A DNA stretch of 64,000 nt, taken from contig JAEZJK010000122.1 of NCBI GenBank assembly GCA_023415835.1, positions 33,886 through 97,885 of the forward strand, given 5' to 3'. The first letter of the stretch is position 1. The number at the start of each line of letters is the position of its first letter. This DNA comes from Bacillota bacterium. Its GTDB lineage: Bacteria > Bacillota > UBA4882 > UBA8346. Below, in pieces: positions 1 through 8,672 of this stretch. The translations under genes were made by a program, and so were the position numbers. The notes below the pieces were generated by a model. The model searched no databases. It saw only the letters and a list, made by a program, of their open reading frames with translations, and was not told the DNA's origin.

Positions 1-113
1 ATGATGAAGGTTATCAAAAAGTCATGGAAATTACCTCATCGGAACTTCCTGAATTGAAACGGGATCAATATCTACTGGATTTAGCCCACTGGTTATCTGA
101 ACGATTTAATTAA
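1..113 (+). CDS. C-terminal end of an unidentified protein (partial)
   Basis: Reading from base 3, an open frame enters from the left edge and ends at a TAA at 111-113, giving 36 residues. The tail is helical and charged and ends in LAHWLSERFN. The 5' part of the gene lies outside the window. Too little is visible to assign a family. No clear terminator follows. Confidence 0.5.
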   Translation, partial: DEGYQKVMEITSSELPELKRDQYLLDLAHWLSERFN

Positions 114-307
114 ATCCGGGTCTGGTAATATTGTACCTAATCTAACACCTAATCTTAACTAATCGCTTCAAATTTTATTTCACCCTAAAAAACTTCAAAC
201 TTCCGACACTACTTATACAATATTCTTCATTTCTCCTCTCCCAACCCGCTCAATCCCCCGGCATAAAAATACCCATCCATCAACCCCCGGCTGTAGAGGA
301 TCTACGC

Positions 308-560
308 CACAAAACCATCAAACCCCAAGCAAGAATCATCCACCCTTATGAAAGAATCATAAAACTACAAGAAAGAATGACTAAACGGCGGAGAAAAGTG
401 ATCAAACGATCCGAAATAATTATGAAACGTCATGAAACATTGGAAGAATGTCACGAAATAATGATTAAACTGCGCAAAATAATTATAAAACTACCCGAAA
501 CAATCATGGAACTACCCAAAACAATGGAAGAACGACACGAAATAATGACTAAACGGCAAA
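308..560 (+). repeat. about twelve diverged 21-bp tandem repeats encoding heptads
   Basis: Consecutive 21-base units start at about 308, 329, 350, 371, 392, 413, 434, 455, 476, 497, 518 and 539. The consensus is close to GAAAYAATNATNAAACNNC. One frame stays open through all units, so each unit encodes one heptad, for example EIIMKRH, ETLEECH, EIMIKLR, ETIMELP. An ATG at 377 starts a 63-residue ORF ending at 568, but no ribosome binding site precedes it and the frame is open further upstream without a good start. The array is either a degraded repeat-coding gene or a minisatellite that happens to keep frame. The rest of 114-895 shows no convincing gene. Confidence 0.6.
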
Positions 561-671
561 AAAGATGAGAGTCAAAAAAATTTACTGATTATAAACTTTG
601 TTTAACTAAAATGTATGACCCAGATGTCAATTACGACTCACCCCACGCCAAACAGCACTTATAGTTATATT

Positions 672-738
672 GATCCAGCCCCTCTCTGTTCCGATCTTGT
701 TTCTGAATGTCGTTTCAACAAAGAGGGGCACGTGGATC
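672..738. other. imperfect hairpin upstream of a small gene
   Basis: GATCCA (672-677) followed by GCCCCTCT (678-685) pairs with AGAGGGGC (722-729) and TGGATC (733-738), leaving an ACG bulge. The arms total 14 bp around a loop of 36 bases. A short T-containing stretch follows on the plus strand. It could be a terminator or part of a structured leader; nothing identifies it further. Confidence 0.4.
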
Positions 739-765
739 GGGTTTTCTAATTCCCGTCTTGATCAT

Positions 766-820
766 CCTTTCCTCTCTATTGACACGACTTTCTGTATTTC
801 TTCATGATAGAGAGGAAAGG
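766..820 (+). terminator. perfect 14-bp inverted repeat, possible terminator or leader hairpin
   Basis: CCTTTCCTCTCTAT (766-779) pairs perfectly with ATAGAGAGGAAAGG (807-820) around a 27-base loop. A T-rich stretch (GTTGTTTTT) follows. It lies 75 bases before the start of the small gene at 896, so it may stop read-through from upstream or attenuate that gene. Confidence 0.4.
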
Positions 821-895
821 TGAGTTGTTTTTAAATTATCTTTCTTGAGTTAACTCTAAAATCAGAAAAAAATATTAAAAAGGAGGCAAAAAATT

Positions 896-1126
896 ATGAG
901 CGTATCCCGAAACAAAGTTAACGACTTCCTCATGTCCGCCAAAACCATGATAGAAAACGTCCTCTCCGACAACACGGTCAAAACAGCGCTGGCAAATTAC
1001 GGTTACGACGAGGCCAAGCTTCAAGCGGGGAAAACCCTGTATGACGAAGCCTTTGAACTCGATCTCGCCCAAAAAAGAGAATCCGGCGAGAAGGTCGCGG
1101 CGACCAGCGATAACTGTCAAATATAA
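896..1126 (+). CDS. small hypothetical protein, 76 aa
   Basis: The gene has a strong Shine-Dalgarno (AAGGAGG) about 9 bases before the ATG, which supports expression. The protein starts MSVSRNKVNDFLMSAK and looks like a soluble helical protein of lysine, aspartate and alanine-rich composition. I do not recognise the family with certainty. The ORF ends just before a short-repeat region, so the protein could be a truncated form of a longer relative; that is inference. No membrane segment or signal peptide is visible. Neighbours give no functional hint: a hairpin-rich leader precedes it and the convergent histidinol phosphatase gene follows. Confidence 0.65.
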   Translation: MSVSRNKVNDFLMSAKTMIENVLSDNTVKTALANYGYDEAKLQAGKTLYDEAFELDLAQKRESGEKVAATSDNCQI

Positions 1127-1137
1127 GGGGGCTAAAA

Positions 1138-1260
1138 ATTGTAAATGGTAAATGGTAAAGTGTAAAATTAAATTCCTTCAGCATTTTGTTTTACCCTTTA
1201 CACTTTTCTCTTTACACTTGTTTTTACCCTTTACACTTTTCACTTTACTCTTGTTTCTTA
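1138..1260. repeat. short low-complexity repeats in mirrored orientation
   Basis: A left block repeats GTAAATG and GGTAAAGTGTAAAA, and a right block repeats TTTTACCCTTTACACTTTT with small variations three to four times. The right block is roughly the reverse complement of the left, so the region can form imperfect hairpins. It separates two convergent genes. I see no ORF with a ribosome binding site in it. Confidence 0.5.
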
Positions 1261-1291
1261 CTATTCTATCCATCGATGCAAAAACGGGGGA

Positions 1292-2113
1292 TCATTCCCC
1301 CCATTTCACTAATCCCGCTTTTCGGTTATTAAAAACTACAATTTCCTGATACCCGACACTAGTAAGTAATTCGGTAGCCCGTTCAAAATCGGCGCCAACA
1401 TCCTTCGGCCGATGGGCGTCGGAACCCAGGGTAACTCTCACCCCTTGTTGACGACAGAGACTCAACAATCCCGGATCCGGGTATATTCCGACATCGCCCA
1501 GTTTCGAACCGCGGATACCATAGGTGTTTAACTCAATCACCGCTCCCGCTTTCCCGAGCCGGATCGCCAAAGCTTGATGAAGCTCGGCCATTAGTTCCGA
1601 ATCCAAACGGGGAAAGGTTCGTTTCGGCAAATCCACATGCGCCAGGATATCAAAGAGTCCGCTTTCGGCCGCCTGAGCCACCCGGTCGAAATATACCGGG
1701 TAAACCTCTTCCGGTCCGTGTCCTTTTTCATTGGCGATATAACCGTAGCTCCATTCGGAAATAAAATGAACGGAACCGATGATATAATCCCAAGGAAACT
1801 GGGTGGTGATCGCTTCAGTCTCTTTTTCCCAACCGGGAACAAAATCAACTTCCAGGCCTAGTTTAATCGGGATTTCCCAGTATTGATGGCGCAGTTTGAA
1901 AACTGTTTCCACATAGTCTTCCAGCTCTTCATGGGTCATCCCCCGTTCGGTTACTTTAACATCGGGAGATGGCGGTTCATAAAAACGGGGGACATGATCG
2001 GCAAAACCCATTTCCTGAAGGCCCTTTTCCAAGGCGGCCTCTACATACTCCCGATCTTCACCGCAAGCGTGCCGACAACGTTTAGTATGGATATGATAAT
2101 CTACGAGGTACAA
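1292..2113 (-). CDS. hisK: histidinol-phosphatase, PHP family (HisJ/HisK type)
   Basis: This PHP-domain phosphoesterase would hydrolyse histidinol phosphate to histidinol in histidine synthesis. Visible metal-site motifs are DYHIHT near the N-terminus, the following RCRHACG, GSVHF in the middle and GSDAHRP near the C-terminus. The length of about 273 residues is normal for the family. I chose the TTG at 2113: a GGAG lies 8 bases before it, while the GTG at 2122 sits directly on that GGAG. The protein then starts close to the first metal motif, as usual in PHP proteins. No other his genes are nearby, so an unrelated phosphoester substrate is possible. Confidence 0.85.
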   Translation of the reverse strand: MYLVDYHIHTKRCRHACGEDREYVEAALEKGLQEMGFADHVPRFYEPPSPDVKVTERGMTHEELEDYVETVFKLRHQYWEIPIKLGLEVDFVPGWEKETEAITTQFPWDYIIGSVHFISEWSYGYIANEKGHGPEEVYPVYFDRVAQAAESGLFDILAHVDLPKRTFPRLDSELMAELHQALAIRLGKAGAVIELNTYGIRGSKLGDVGIYPDPGLLSLCRQQGVRVTLGSDAHRPKDVGADFERATELLTSVGYQEIVVFNNRKAGLVKWGE

Positions 2114-2313
2114 AAAGTTCACTCCGGTTCTTTTGATAAATTTAGAACTAATTATTTGTAATAAAACCCAAGATATTCATAGAATAACTTTACATTGGTT
2201 CGCTATTATCCTATGATAAGGAAATAAAATAAGGCGACAGGGTATTACTTAAAATCAAGCCCTGCGCCTCATCTTTGCAACTGACTCCTAAAATTCTCTC
2301 TCTTGCAAATCAG

Positions 2314-4932
2314 TTATTTCCCCAACAACTCCAAGATCATCTTCTCCCCGGCTTGTAACGCCTGGTCGATTTTAGCAGCTTCCTTGCCGCCAGCTTGAGC
2401 CAGATCGGGGCGTCCGCCGCCGCTGCCGCCGGTTTCAGCCGCAATGGTTTTAATGAACGAACCGGCTTGTACCTTTGTAGTCAAATCTTTAGTGACTCCG
2501 ACCACAAACGCCACTTTTCCTTCATTAACCGTTCCCAGCGCCGCTACTCCGGTTCCCATCTGGTCGCGAAGTTTGTCAACGGCGTCGCGGAGCAATTCCA
2601 TGCTCAGCCCGTCAATCCTGGCCGTCACATATTTGATACCGTTAATTGTTTTAATATTGTCAAACAACTGTTTGACCTGCCCGGAAGCCTGATCCTGGCT
2701 GAACTTGGCCAATTCTTTTTGATATTTAAGATTGTCTTCAATCAAGTTATTCACTTTCACAGCAACTTGTTCAAAATCAGCCTTTAAAGTATGGCAGATT
2801 TCATTAAGAATGTCCCTTTCCCGGTTAGCTAATTTTAAAGCCTCGCTTCCGGTGACAGCTTCAATCCTCCGGATACCGGTGGCGACGCTGCTTTCGGACA
2901 AGATCCTAAATAGCCGTATTTGAGCCGTGTTACTGACATGGGTCCCTCCGCACAGCTCACTGCTAACACCGTCAACTGTTATCACCCGAACCCGGTCGCC
3001 ATATTTCTCCCCGAAAAGTGCGGTGACCCCAGCGCCGATAGCTTCCTGATAACTCTTTTCCATAGCGCAGACCGGGACTGCTTGGGCAATGATTTCATTG
3101 ACCAAACCTTCAACTTCACGCAACTTCTCTTCGGAAACTTTCTCAAAATGGCTGAAATCAAAACGCAATCGCTCCGGGGTAACCAAGGATCCCGATTGGT
3201 TAACGTGCGCTCCTAAGGCTTTCCTCAAAGCGGCCTGTAAAAGGTGGGTCGCCGAGTGGTTGCAAGCTGTGTCCCGGCGGCGGCTAGCATCGACTTTCAA
3301 GGAGTAATAGCCTTCTTTGGGAAGAACTCCTGTTTTTTTAACCAAATGAACAATCCGGTCATTCTGCTTTACGGTATCCACTACCTGAAAAGATCTCCCA
3401 TCGGCTTCAACCGTTCCGGTGTCTCCGACTTGTCCACCCGATTCGCCGTAAAAAGGAGTTTCATTGAAAACCAGGCTCCAAAAATGTTCATCTTCGCCTA
3501 CTAGGCAAAGTTCGGCCTGACCGGTGAGATTATCATAACCCCGAAACTGGGAATGGGGTACTTCCTTTACCGTTTCCCACTTGGTCAAATCCTCGCTCAT
3601 TACGAATTTGCCGCTTTCTCTCGCTTTAGTCCGTTGTTTATCCATCTCCTGGTTAAATCCGTTGGTATCAACGGTTAGGCCTTTTTCCTCAGCCATCAAT
3701 TGGGTTAAATCAAGTGGAAACCCGTAAGTATCATAAAGTTTAAATGCATCGACACCGGAAACTTCACTTGAACCTTGCTCTTTCAAGCGGATGGCAATTT
3801 CCTCAAAGAGCTCAATCCCTTTATCAAGGGTCCGGTTAAAGCCTTCTTCCTCAGCCTTAATCACCATCGCGCAGTGGTTTTGTTTCTCTTTAATCTCCGG
3901 GTAAGCTTCTCCCATCGCTTTGGCTAAATAAGGGACAACCCGGTAGAGGAATGGTTCCTCTATTCCCAGTGTCCGTCCAAAACGGGCGGCCCGCCTTAGA
4001 ATCCGGCGTAAAACATAACCACGGCCTTCATTGGAAAGAATCGCTCCATCGGCGATGGCAAAAGTTAATGACCGAATATGATCGGCAATCACTCTAAACG
4101 CCACCTGATTTTCAGGCTTAGCATAACTTTGAGACGTTACTGTTTCAATTCCTGTAATGATTTCCCGAAATAAATCAATGTCATAGTTGGAACGTTCATT
4201 CTGCAGGACCGAAACGATCCTTTCAAATCCCATTCCGGTGTCCACATGTTTAGCGGGCAACTCTTCCAGAGTCCCGTCCGCTTTCCGGTTATATTGGATA
4301 AAGACCAGATTCCAAAGTTCAATATAACGGGCGCACCCCTGATTTACACCGCAAACATGCCCTGGGATGTGTGCTTTATCGCACCGCTCGGAGCCCAAGT
4401 CGATGTGAATCTCGGAACATGGGCCGCAAGGACCTGTCTCCCCCATTTCCCAGAAGTTATCCTTCTCGGCAAACCGCATGATATGGCCGGGGTTAATATC
4501 GGTGCAACTGCGCCAAAGTTCCTCCGCTTCCGAATCGGTCTTATAAACTGTTGCGTAAATTTTATCCTTGGGAAGTTTCCAACGTTCGGTCAGTAATTCC
4601 CAAGCCCAGATTATTGCCTCTTTTTTATAATAATCTCCAAATGACCAGTTGCCAAGCATTTCAAAAAAGGTATGGTGGTAAGTATCACGTCCTACCTCAT
4701 CCAAATCGTTATGCTTACCGCTTACCCTGATACATTTCTGGGAATCCGCCGCCCTTTTGAAACTCCTGGTCCCGGTGCCTAAAAATACATCTTTGAACTG
4801 GTTCATCCCAGCGTTAGTAAATATCAAAGTTGGATCATTTTCCGGTATCAATGAAGCGCTGGGAACAATTACATGTCCCTTTTCTTTAAAAAACTCCAAA
4901 AATTCGGCCCGTACCTGTTTAGCTGAAATCAA
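2314..4932 (-). CDS. alaS: alanine--tRNA ligase
   Basis: The protein charges tRNA-Ala in the cytoplasm. At 872 residues it has full AlaS length: class II catalytic core at the N-terminus, tRNA-recognition region, the editing domain with zinc-type motifs HSATHLL (about residue 560) and CGGTH (about 660), then the C-terminal oligomerisation/DHHA1 part ending in the GGSGGGRPDLAQAGG motif. The start codon is TTG at 4932, placed by a GAGGAGAG about 6 bases upstream. It is a single gene with a 420-base leader region. I looked for a T-box antiterminator (GGGTGG..CCGCG) in that leader and did not find one. Confidence 0.98.
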   Translation of the reverse strand: MISAKQVRAEFLEFFKEKGHVIVPSASLIPENDPTLIFTNAGMNQFKDVFLGTGTRSFKRAADSQKCIRVSGKHNDLDEVGRDTYHHTFFEMLGNWSFGDYYKKEAIIWAWELLTERWKLPKDKIYATVYKTDSEAEELWRSCTDINPGHIMRFAEKDNFWEMGETGPCGPCSEIHIDLGSERCDKAHIPGHVCGVNQGCARYIELWNLVFIQYNRKADGTLEELPAKHVDTGMGFERIVSVLQNERSNYDIDLFREIITGIETVTSQSYAKPENQVAFRVIADHIRSLTFAIADGAILSNEGRGYVLRRILRRAARFGRTLGIEEPFLYRVVPYLAKAMGEAYPEIKEKQNHCAMVIKAEEEGFNRTLDKGIELFEEIAIRLKEQGSSEVSGVDAFKLYDTYGFPLDLTQLMAEEKGLTVDTNGFNQEMDKQRTKARESGKFVMSEDLTKWETVKEVPHSQFRGYDNLTGQAELCLVGEDEHFWSLVFNETPFYGESGGQVGDTGTVEADGRSFQVVDTVKQNDRIVHLVKKTGVLPKEGYYSLKVDASRRRDTACNHSATHLLQAALRKALGAHVNQSGSLVTPERLRFDFSHFEKVSEEKLREVEGLVNEIIAQAVPVCAMEKSYQEAIGAGVTALFGEKYGDRVRVITVDGVSSELCGGTHVSNTAQIRLFRILSESSVATGIRRIEAVTGSEALKLANRERDILNEICHTLKADFEQVAVKVNNLIEDNLKYQKELAKFSQDQASGQVKQLFDNIKTINGIKYVTARIDGLSMELLRDAVDKLRDQMGTGVAALGTVNEGKVAFVVGVTKDLTTKVQAGSFIKTIAAETGGSGGGRPDLAQAGGKEAAKIDQALQAGEKMILELLGK

Positions 4933-5026
4933 AGCAATCTCTCCTCTACAACATAACTGATTTTATTGTAATCGAAAATATATTTAATCGCAACTAGATA
5001 GAATGAAATAAATTTCTGAACCAAGA

Positions 5027-5052
5027 TTTGCATTCCTAAAGCCGAATGCAAA
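5027..5052. other. 9-bp hairpin in the alaS leader region
   Basis: TTTGCATTC (5027-5035) pairs with GAATGCAAA (5044-5052) around an 8-base loop. No T-run follows on the minus strand, so it is not a classic terminator. It lies about 100 bases upstream of alaS. Confidence 0.4.
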
Positions 5053-5091
5053 TAAGATCAAATTCGTATTTATTTCATGTTATTACAGCTG

Positions 5092-5221
5092 TTATAAGTT
5101 TAATTAAATTCATTATCCTCTCCATCACGGGGCTGGCCGGAAGCTCCGCTTCCTGCTCGCCTATGCGTCCTATCCGGCTCTAGGGACCTGATGCATATTA
5201 GAAATTTAATTCAACTTATAT
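5092..5221. repeat. GC-rich block flanked by 19-bp AT-rich inverted repeats
   Basis: The AT-rich arm at 5092-5110 (TTATAAGTTTAATTAAATT) is the near-perfect reverse complement of 5203-5221. Between them lies a GC-rich segment (about 5125-5190), very unlike the surrounding sequence, that has its own palindromic pieces, for example GGAAGCTCCGCTTCC. No ORF fits inside. The shape is that of a small non-autonomous mobile repeat or REP-like unit, or of a folded RNA. Confidence 0.5.
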
Positions 5222-5352
5222 AGATAAATTAGTTTATTCAAGCAACATTATTAGGTATAAAATAGGAAATCCAGGAAAATAATACTATATAAGTTTGATA
5301 GCAGAAATTTTTTCTACTTTCGATTTCATTTAAAAAAATAAGGAGGATTACC

Positions 5353-5790
5353 ATGTTACCAAGTGAAACCAATTTAAGCTTTAATCAACCGGAAAACACA
5401 CCCACCGCTAAAACCCTTGTCGATGAGGAGGAATTTTTTGAAAGGGCTTTGTTTCAGGATGTCTTAGAAATGAAATCGGTACGGATGCTTTCTGAAGATA
5501 CCGCTATCGAGTTTGGAAAAGTCCAGGATCAAGTTTATCGCAACTTATTCAACCTATATCAGAAAATACGCGGAGTTACAGTGAGCGAAGAATCCGAGGC
5601 CGATGAAGTCTTCGTGGTTTTTGAGTTATTCTTTAAACGCTACTACCAAAGCTTCCGTAAGGCGATGGAAAACTTGATCGCCTCCTCAAAATCGCCGGTC
5701 AAAATCGCCTATGTCCTTGGTCAAAAAACAGATCAAATGATTACTGCGCTTGATTCGGTCGTTAAAGAAATTGAAAAAGAATTGAAGTAA
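5353..5790 (+). CDS. hypothetical soluble protein, 145 aa
   Basis: The ATG is preceded by AAGGAGG and the gene is followed by a clean terminator, so it is a monocistronic real gene. The protein begins with a polar, probably disordered 25 residues and continues with mostly charged helices (for example FFERALFQDVLEMK and VVKEIEKELK at the C-terminus). There is no signal peptide or membrane segment. I do not recognise the family. The helical build would fit a regulatory or structural helper, but nothing in the sequence decides this. Confidence 0.75.
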   Translation: MLPSETNLSFNQPENTPTAKTLVDEEEFFERALFQDVLEMKSVRMLSEDTAIEFGKVQDQVYRNLFNLYQKIRGVTVSEESEADEVFVVFELFFKRYYQSFRKAMENLIASSKSPVKIAYVLGQKTDQMITALDSVVKEIEKELK

Positions 5791-5791
5791 A

Positions 5792-5818
5792 AATAGCCGG
5801 GCAACCGGCTATTTTTAC
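5792..5818 (+). terminator. intrinsic terminator
   Basis: AATAGCCGG (5792-5800) pairs with CCGGCTATT (5805-5813) around GCAA, followed by T-rich TTTAC. It directly follows the stop of the 145-residue protein gene. Confidence 0.85.
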
Positions 5819-5872
5819 TTACTCGAAAATTATCAATGCTAGATAATTAACTATTGCCTTAGGTCAATTTGC

Positions 5873-6262
5873 TCACTTATCAGTAACGTAAATTTGAAAC
5901 TCCGGCGGATCGGCCAAATGTTTTTTTACGGTACAAAGATTAGCCACCCTTACTACCGCTTCCCGGTACTGCTTTGGAAAACCGGTTGGCAGTTTCAACT
6001 CAATCGATATTTTACCGATCAAACCAGTAGCTTGGTTTCGCTCTGTACTCAAAATTAACTCAATATCCTGATATGGGATATCCCTTTCCCGGCAAAAATT
6101 AAGTACATAAAAACCAGCGCAAGTCCCGATGGAACTTAAAAAAAGGTCAAATGGCGAAGGGGCGGAATTTTCACCGCCATCCGCTTCCGGTTGATCGGTA
6201 TTGATCGTAAATCCTTTATAATAAGCTTGGACTCTTTTCCCACCTGGAAAATTGATTAGCAT
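5873..6262 (-). CDS. OsmC/Ohr family protein (YhfA-like)
   Basis: OsmC-fold proteins are homodimeric thiol peroxidases or related redox proteins. The protein has the family's SPFDLFLSSIGTCAGFYV stretch with the first conserved cysteine and a second cysteine in LCTVKKHL, which together would form the reactive pair. Its length of 129 residues fits the short YhfA-like branch. The start is the ATG at 6262, preceded by AAGGGG; a TTG 21 bases further upstream is less likely. It stands alone, transcribed toward the previous gene's terminator. The exact substrate is not evident. Confidence 0.85.
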   Translation of the reverse strand: MLINFPGGKRVQAYYKGFTINTDQPEADGGENSAPSPFDLFLSSIGTCAGFYVLNFCRERDIPYQDIELILSTERNQATGLIGKISIELKLPTGFPKQYREAVVRVANLCTVKKHLADPPEFQIYVTDK

Positions 6263-6411
6263 TTTAAAAATTCCCCTTTCCAAAAGTACCTTGATTATAA
6301 TTAGTTTAATCCTTGCTAAAAATTCTTAAAGTTAATCTAATTTTCCCGTTGAAACTTTTAATAAATTGACTATTGTTATTTGACCTATTTAAATAGGAGC
6401 GGGCTGTTAGA

Positions 6412-6440
6412 TTAAAAACCCCTCACCGGAAGTGAGAGGC
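6412..6440 (-). terminator. intrinsic terminator
   Basis: On the minus strand CCTCTCAC pairs with GTGAGGGG around TTCC and is followed by a T-run. It ends the small gene at 6458-6616. Confidence 0.75.
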
Positions 6441-6457
6441 AAACTTATTATTACAAT

Positions 6458-6616
6458 TTATTTAATCTGGCGATCAACCTTCTTATCCATCTCCTGCCGA
6501 AGTTTGGAGTCGAATTCTTCCATTACTTTTTTTACTTGTCCGTATTGCTTTAAGCCAACTACTCTATTAACCCTATTATTAATAAAATTCGAGCGTGGAT
6601 CAAAGCCTCCTTGCAT
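6458..6616 (-). CDS. small hypothetical protein, 52 aa
   Basis: On the minus strand TTGGAGG lies 7 bases before an ATG at 6616, and the frame runs 52 codons to a TAA followed by a good terminator. The protein starts MQGGFDPRSNFINNRVNRVV and ends in a lysine-rich amphipathic helix (EEFDSKLRQEMDKKVDRQIK). It is basic, soluble and unknown to me. Ribosome site, stop and terminator together make it a convincing short gene. Confidence 0.7.
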   Translation of the reverse strand: MQGGFDPRSNFINNRVNRVVGLKQYGQVKKVMEEFDSKLRQEMDKKVDRQIK

Positions 6617-6780
6617 TTTTAAACCTCCAATTTTTTAAATGTATATCAAATATCGGCCTGACTTGATCTGTATTTTATAGGACAAAAGGTCTATTTTCCT
6701 TAAAAAAATTTTTAAAAGTTCCTCTAAATAACTAAAGCTCTCTTTATAAAATGACGATTATTTTATAGAGGTGTATTTTT

Positions 6781-7494
6781 ATGGTAGAAAATATTTCCAT
6801 TTTAAGAACTACTTCGTCGCCAATATCCATAACCGGATTAAAACCCAGCCAAAACATTCAACAAAAAAAACCTGAAACCCAATTTACTTTGGAAGCGGTC
6901 AAACTTACCATTTCCCCCGAAGCCCGACGGTTACTTAAAGAAAACCCAACTAGCCAAGGCAAATCCACTATAGATCCTGAAGCCCAAAACAGGGCTCAAT
7001 CGATAGAAACCTCCAATTCCGAAAGTAATCCCGATTCTGTATCCGAAATGAGCCCCGAGGACGAACGACAGCTTCAAAAATTAAAGCAGACCGATATTAC
7101 CGTCAAAAACCATGAACGTCAGCACGCAGCCGTAGCTGCCGGATATGTAAAAAACGGTCCGGTTTACGAATATACCATCGGCCCCGATAATAAACGTTAT
7201 GCGATTGCTGGCCATGTTTCTATGGATATGAGCCAGGTTCCAAACAATCCTGAAGCTACCATCAGAAAAGCACAGGTCATTAAAAGGGCCGCTTTAGCGC
7301 CAGCCGATCCATCCGGCGCCGATCGGGCAGTAGCCTCCGCTGCCGTTAAAATGGAATTAAAAGCCAGCAAAGAGCTTCAATCAGAACAAACAGAAAACCT
7401 TAAAACAGTCAACCAAAAAGGGCAGAACTCCAAAGTTAACGCTTACAGCCAATCTCTTCCCAAACTGGGCGGAGCTGTCAATCTATTGCTTTAG
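6781..7494 (+). CDS. SprA-related putative metalloprotease
   Basis: Residues 1-90 are polar and low in structure. Residues from about 88 carry the SprA-related catalytic region: SPEDERQLQKLKQTD, then the zinc-binding HERQH at 111-115 followed by AAVAAGY, and the conserved block YAIAGHVSMDMS with P-N-N-P-E-A-T. The gene family is found next to diverse genes and its physiological substrate is unknown. There is no signal peptide. A GAGGTG lies about 10 bases before the ATG. The protein ends in a glutamine/lysine-rich tail. Confidence 0.8.
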   Translation: MVENISILRTTSSPISITGLKPSQNIQQKKPETQFTLEAVKLTISPEARRLLKENPTSQGKSTIDPEAQNRAQSIETSNSESNPDSVSEMSPEDERQLQKLKQTDITVKNHERQHAAVAAGYVKNGPVYEYTIGPDNKRYAIAGHVSMDMSQVPNNPEATIRKAQVIKRAALAPADPSGADRAVASAAVKMELKASKELQSEQTENLKTVNQKGQNSKVNAYSQSLPKLGGAVNLLL

Positions 7495-7782
7495 CTTCCC
7501 TTATGTAACTTCTATTATCCCCCATCCCAATTCTCCTCCATATTTTGTTTGGCAACCCAGCAATTCTTTGTAAACCCAAGATATTTTACTTCCAAATATG
7601 CAAAAACCATCTGTATTCATCATGCCTAAACCCTTTTTCAAATTTTCTCCTATTTACTTGCCATTACATAAATGTATAATATAGTAAAACAAACTTTTAG
7701 TTCCGATTCAGGTTATGTTATATGTTCCGTTACCGAAAAACTCTTCAGTTCCAATTTTAACAGTATTGCGAGGTGGATACAT

Positions 7783-8631
7783 ATGATTAGGACATGTTTG
7801 TTAGGATTGGGGAGAACCGGTAGTATTGTGGCGGAAAAACTTCTAAAATCTTCAGAATTCGATTTATTATCAGTTATTTGTAAACCGGGAAGCACCAAAA
7901 TCGGGGCGCCGGTCAAACGTTACCTTAACGTCGGGAGTAACTTGTTAATTACTGGAGCCGATACCTTGATTGACGAATCCAAACAAAAACATTTCCAAAT
8001 AGCCATCGATTTTACCACCCCTGAGGCTACGCTTGAAAATGCACCTATCCTTGCAGAAAAAGGCGTCCATTTGATCATAGGGACTAATGGATTTAGCAAT
8101 CATCAATTGCAACAGTTAAAAAACCTGGTGCAACGTCACCGGATCGGACTGGTTTATGCGCCAAACCTTTCAATCGGGAGTAACTTGTTGTTATCGATAG
8201 TGAAAACAATTGCCCGGCTAATTCCAAATTATCATGTAGAAATTACCGAAACCCAGGATCCGGGTGAAACCCTATCCCATTCCGGTACTGCTATTAAAAT
8301 CGCTGATGATATTAAAGTAATCAGAGAAGCTGCTAAACGGAACCGATATAAATTAGGGCATAAAGACGATATTTCCAAAATAGTCAGCTTTAATTCTGTT
8401 CCCGCTGAAAAAGGCGGTTTTCACAAAGTCCGCTTCTCCGGAGATTCCGAAGAGATCGAAATCATGCACAGGTCAAATTCCGGGGGCATTTACGCTGAAG
8501 GGGCATTAAAAGCGGCAGCTTTTATCCTCAATTTGAAAGGTTTTTACCACATGGAAGATGTGTTATTATTGGAACGGATGGATCGGGATTTCCGGGTGGC
8601 GGCTAACCGGCTCTATTTAAACTTAAATTGA
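7783..8631 (+). CDS. DapB-like dehydrogenase homologue lacking DapB catalytic residues
   Basis: The protein has the fold signature of 4-hydroxy-tetrahydrodipicolinate reductase: an N-terminal Rossmann motif (LGLGRTGSIV), DFTTPEATLENAPILAEKG, and APNLSIGSNLL. In DapB the block E-x-H-H-x-x-K-x-D-A-P-S-G-T-A supplies the catalytic histidines and lysine. Here the aligned segment (residues 156-170) reads ETQDPGETLSHSGTA, so both histidines and the lysine are replaced by Q158, D159 and E162. I chose the ATG at 7783, 282 residues, because GAGGTGG precedes it; the longer frame starting at 7672 has no ribosome site. Either the substrate differs from that of DapB or the protein is a regulatory pseudoenzyme. 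Confidence 0.75.
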   Translation: MIRTCLLGLGRTGSIVAEKLLKSSEFDLLSVICKPGSTKIGAPVKRYLNVGSNLLITGADTLIDESKQKHFQIAIDFTTPEATLENAPILAEKGVHLIIGTNGFSNHQLQQLKNLVQRHRIGLVYAPNLSIGSNLLLSIVKTIARLIPNYHVEITETQDPGETLSHSGTAIKIADDIKVIREAAKRNRYKLGHKDDISKIVSFNSVPAEKGGFHKVRFSGDSEEIEIMHRSNSGGIYAEGALKAAAFILNLKGFYHMEDVLLLERMDRDFRVAANRLYLNLN

Positions 8632-8672
8632 CTGCCAGGTAACCAACCTTATAACTTTACAATTCCAAGCGA

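Noticed and set aside
308..560. CRISPR array
   Set aside because: Units are directly adjacent without spacers and diverge like a tandem coding repeat; no cas genes are present.
377..568. 63-residue ORF over the 21-bp repeats as a normal gene
   Set aside because: No ribosome binding site, purely repetitive content, and the open frame continues upstream without a start.
4246..4596. 116-residue ORF on the plus strand inside alaS
   Set aside because: It is antisense to the conserved alaS core and has no ribosome site or recognisable product.
4933..5340. T-box leader for alaS
   Set aside because: No T-box consensus (GGGTGG..CCGCG) on the minus strand; only a short hairpin and the inverted-repeat block are present.
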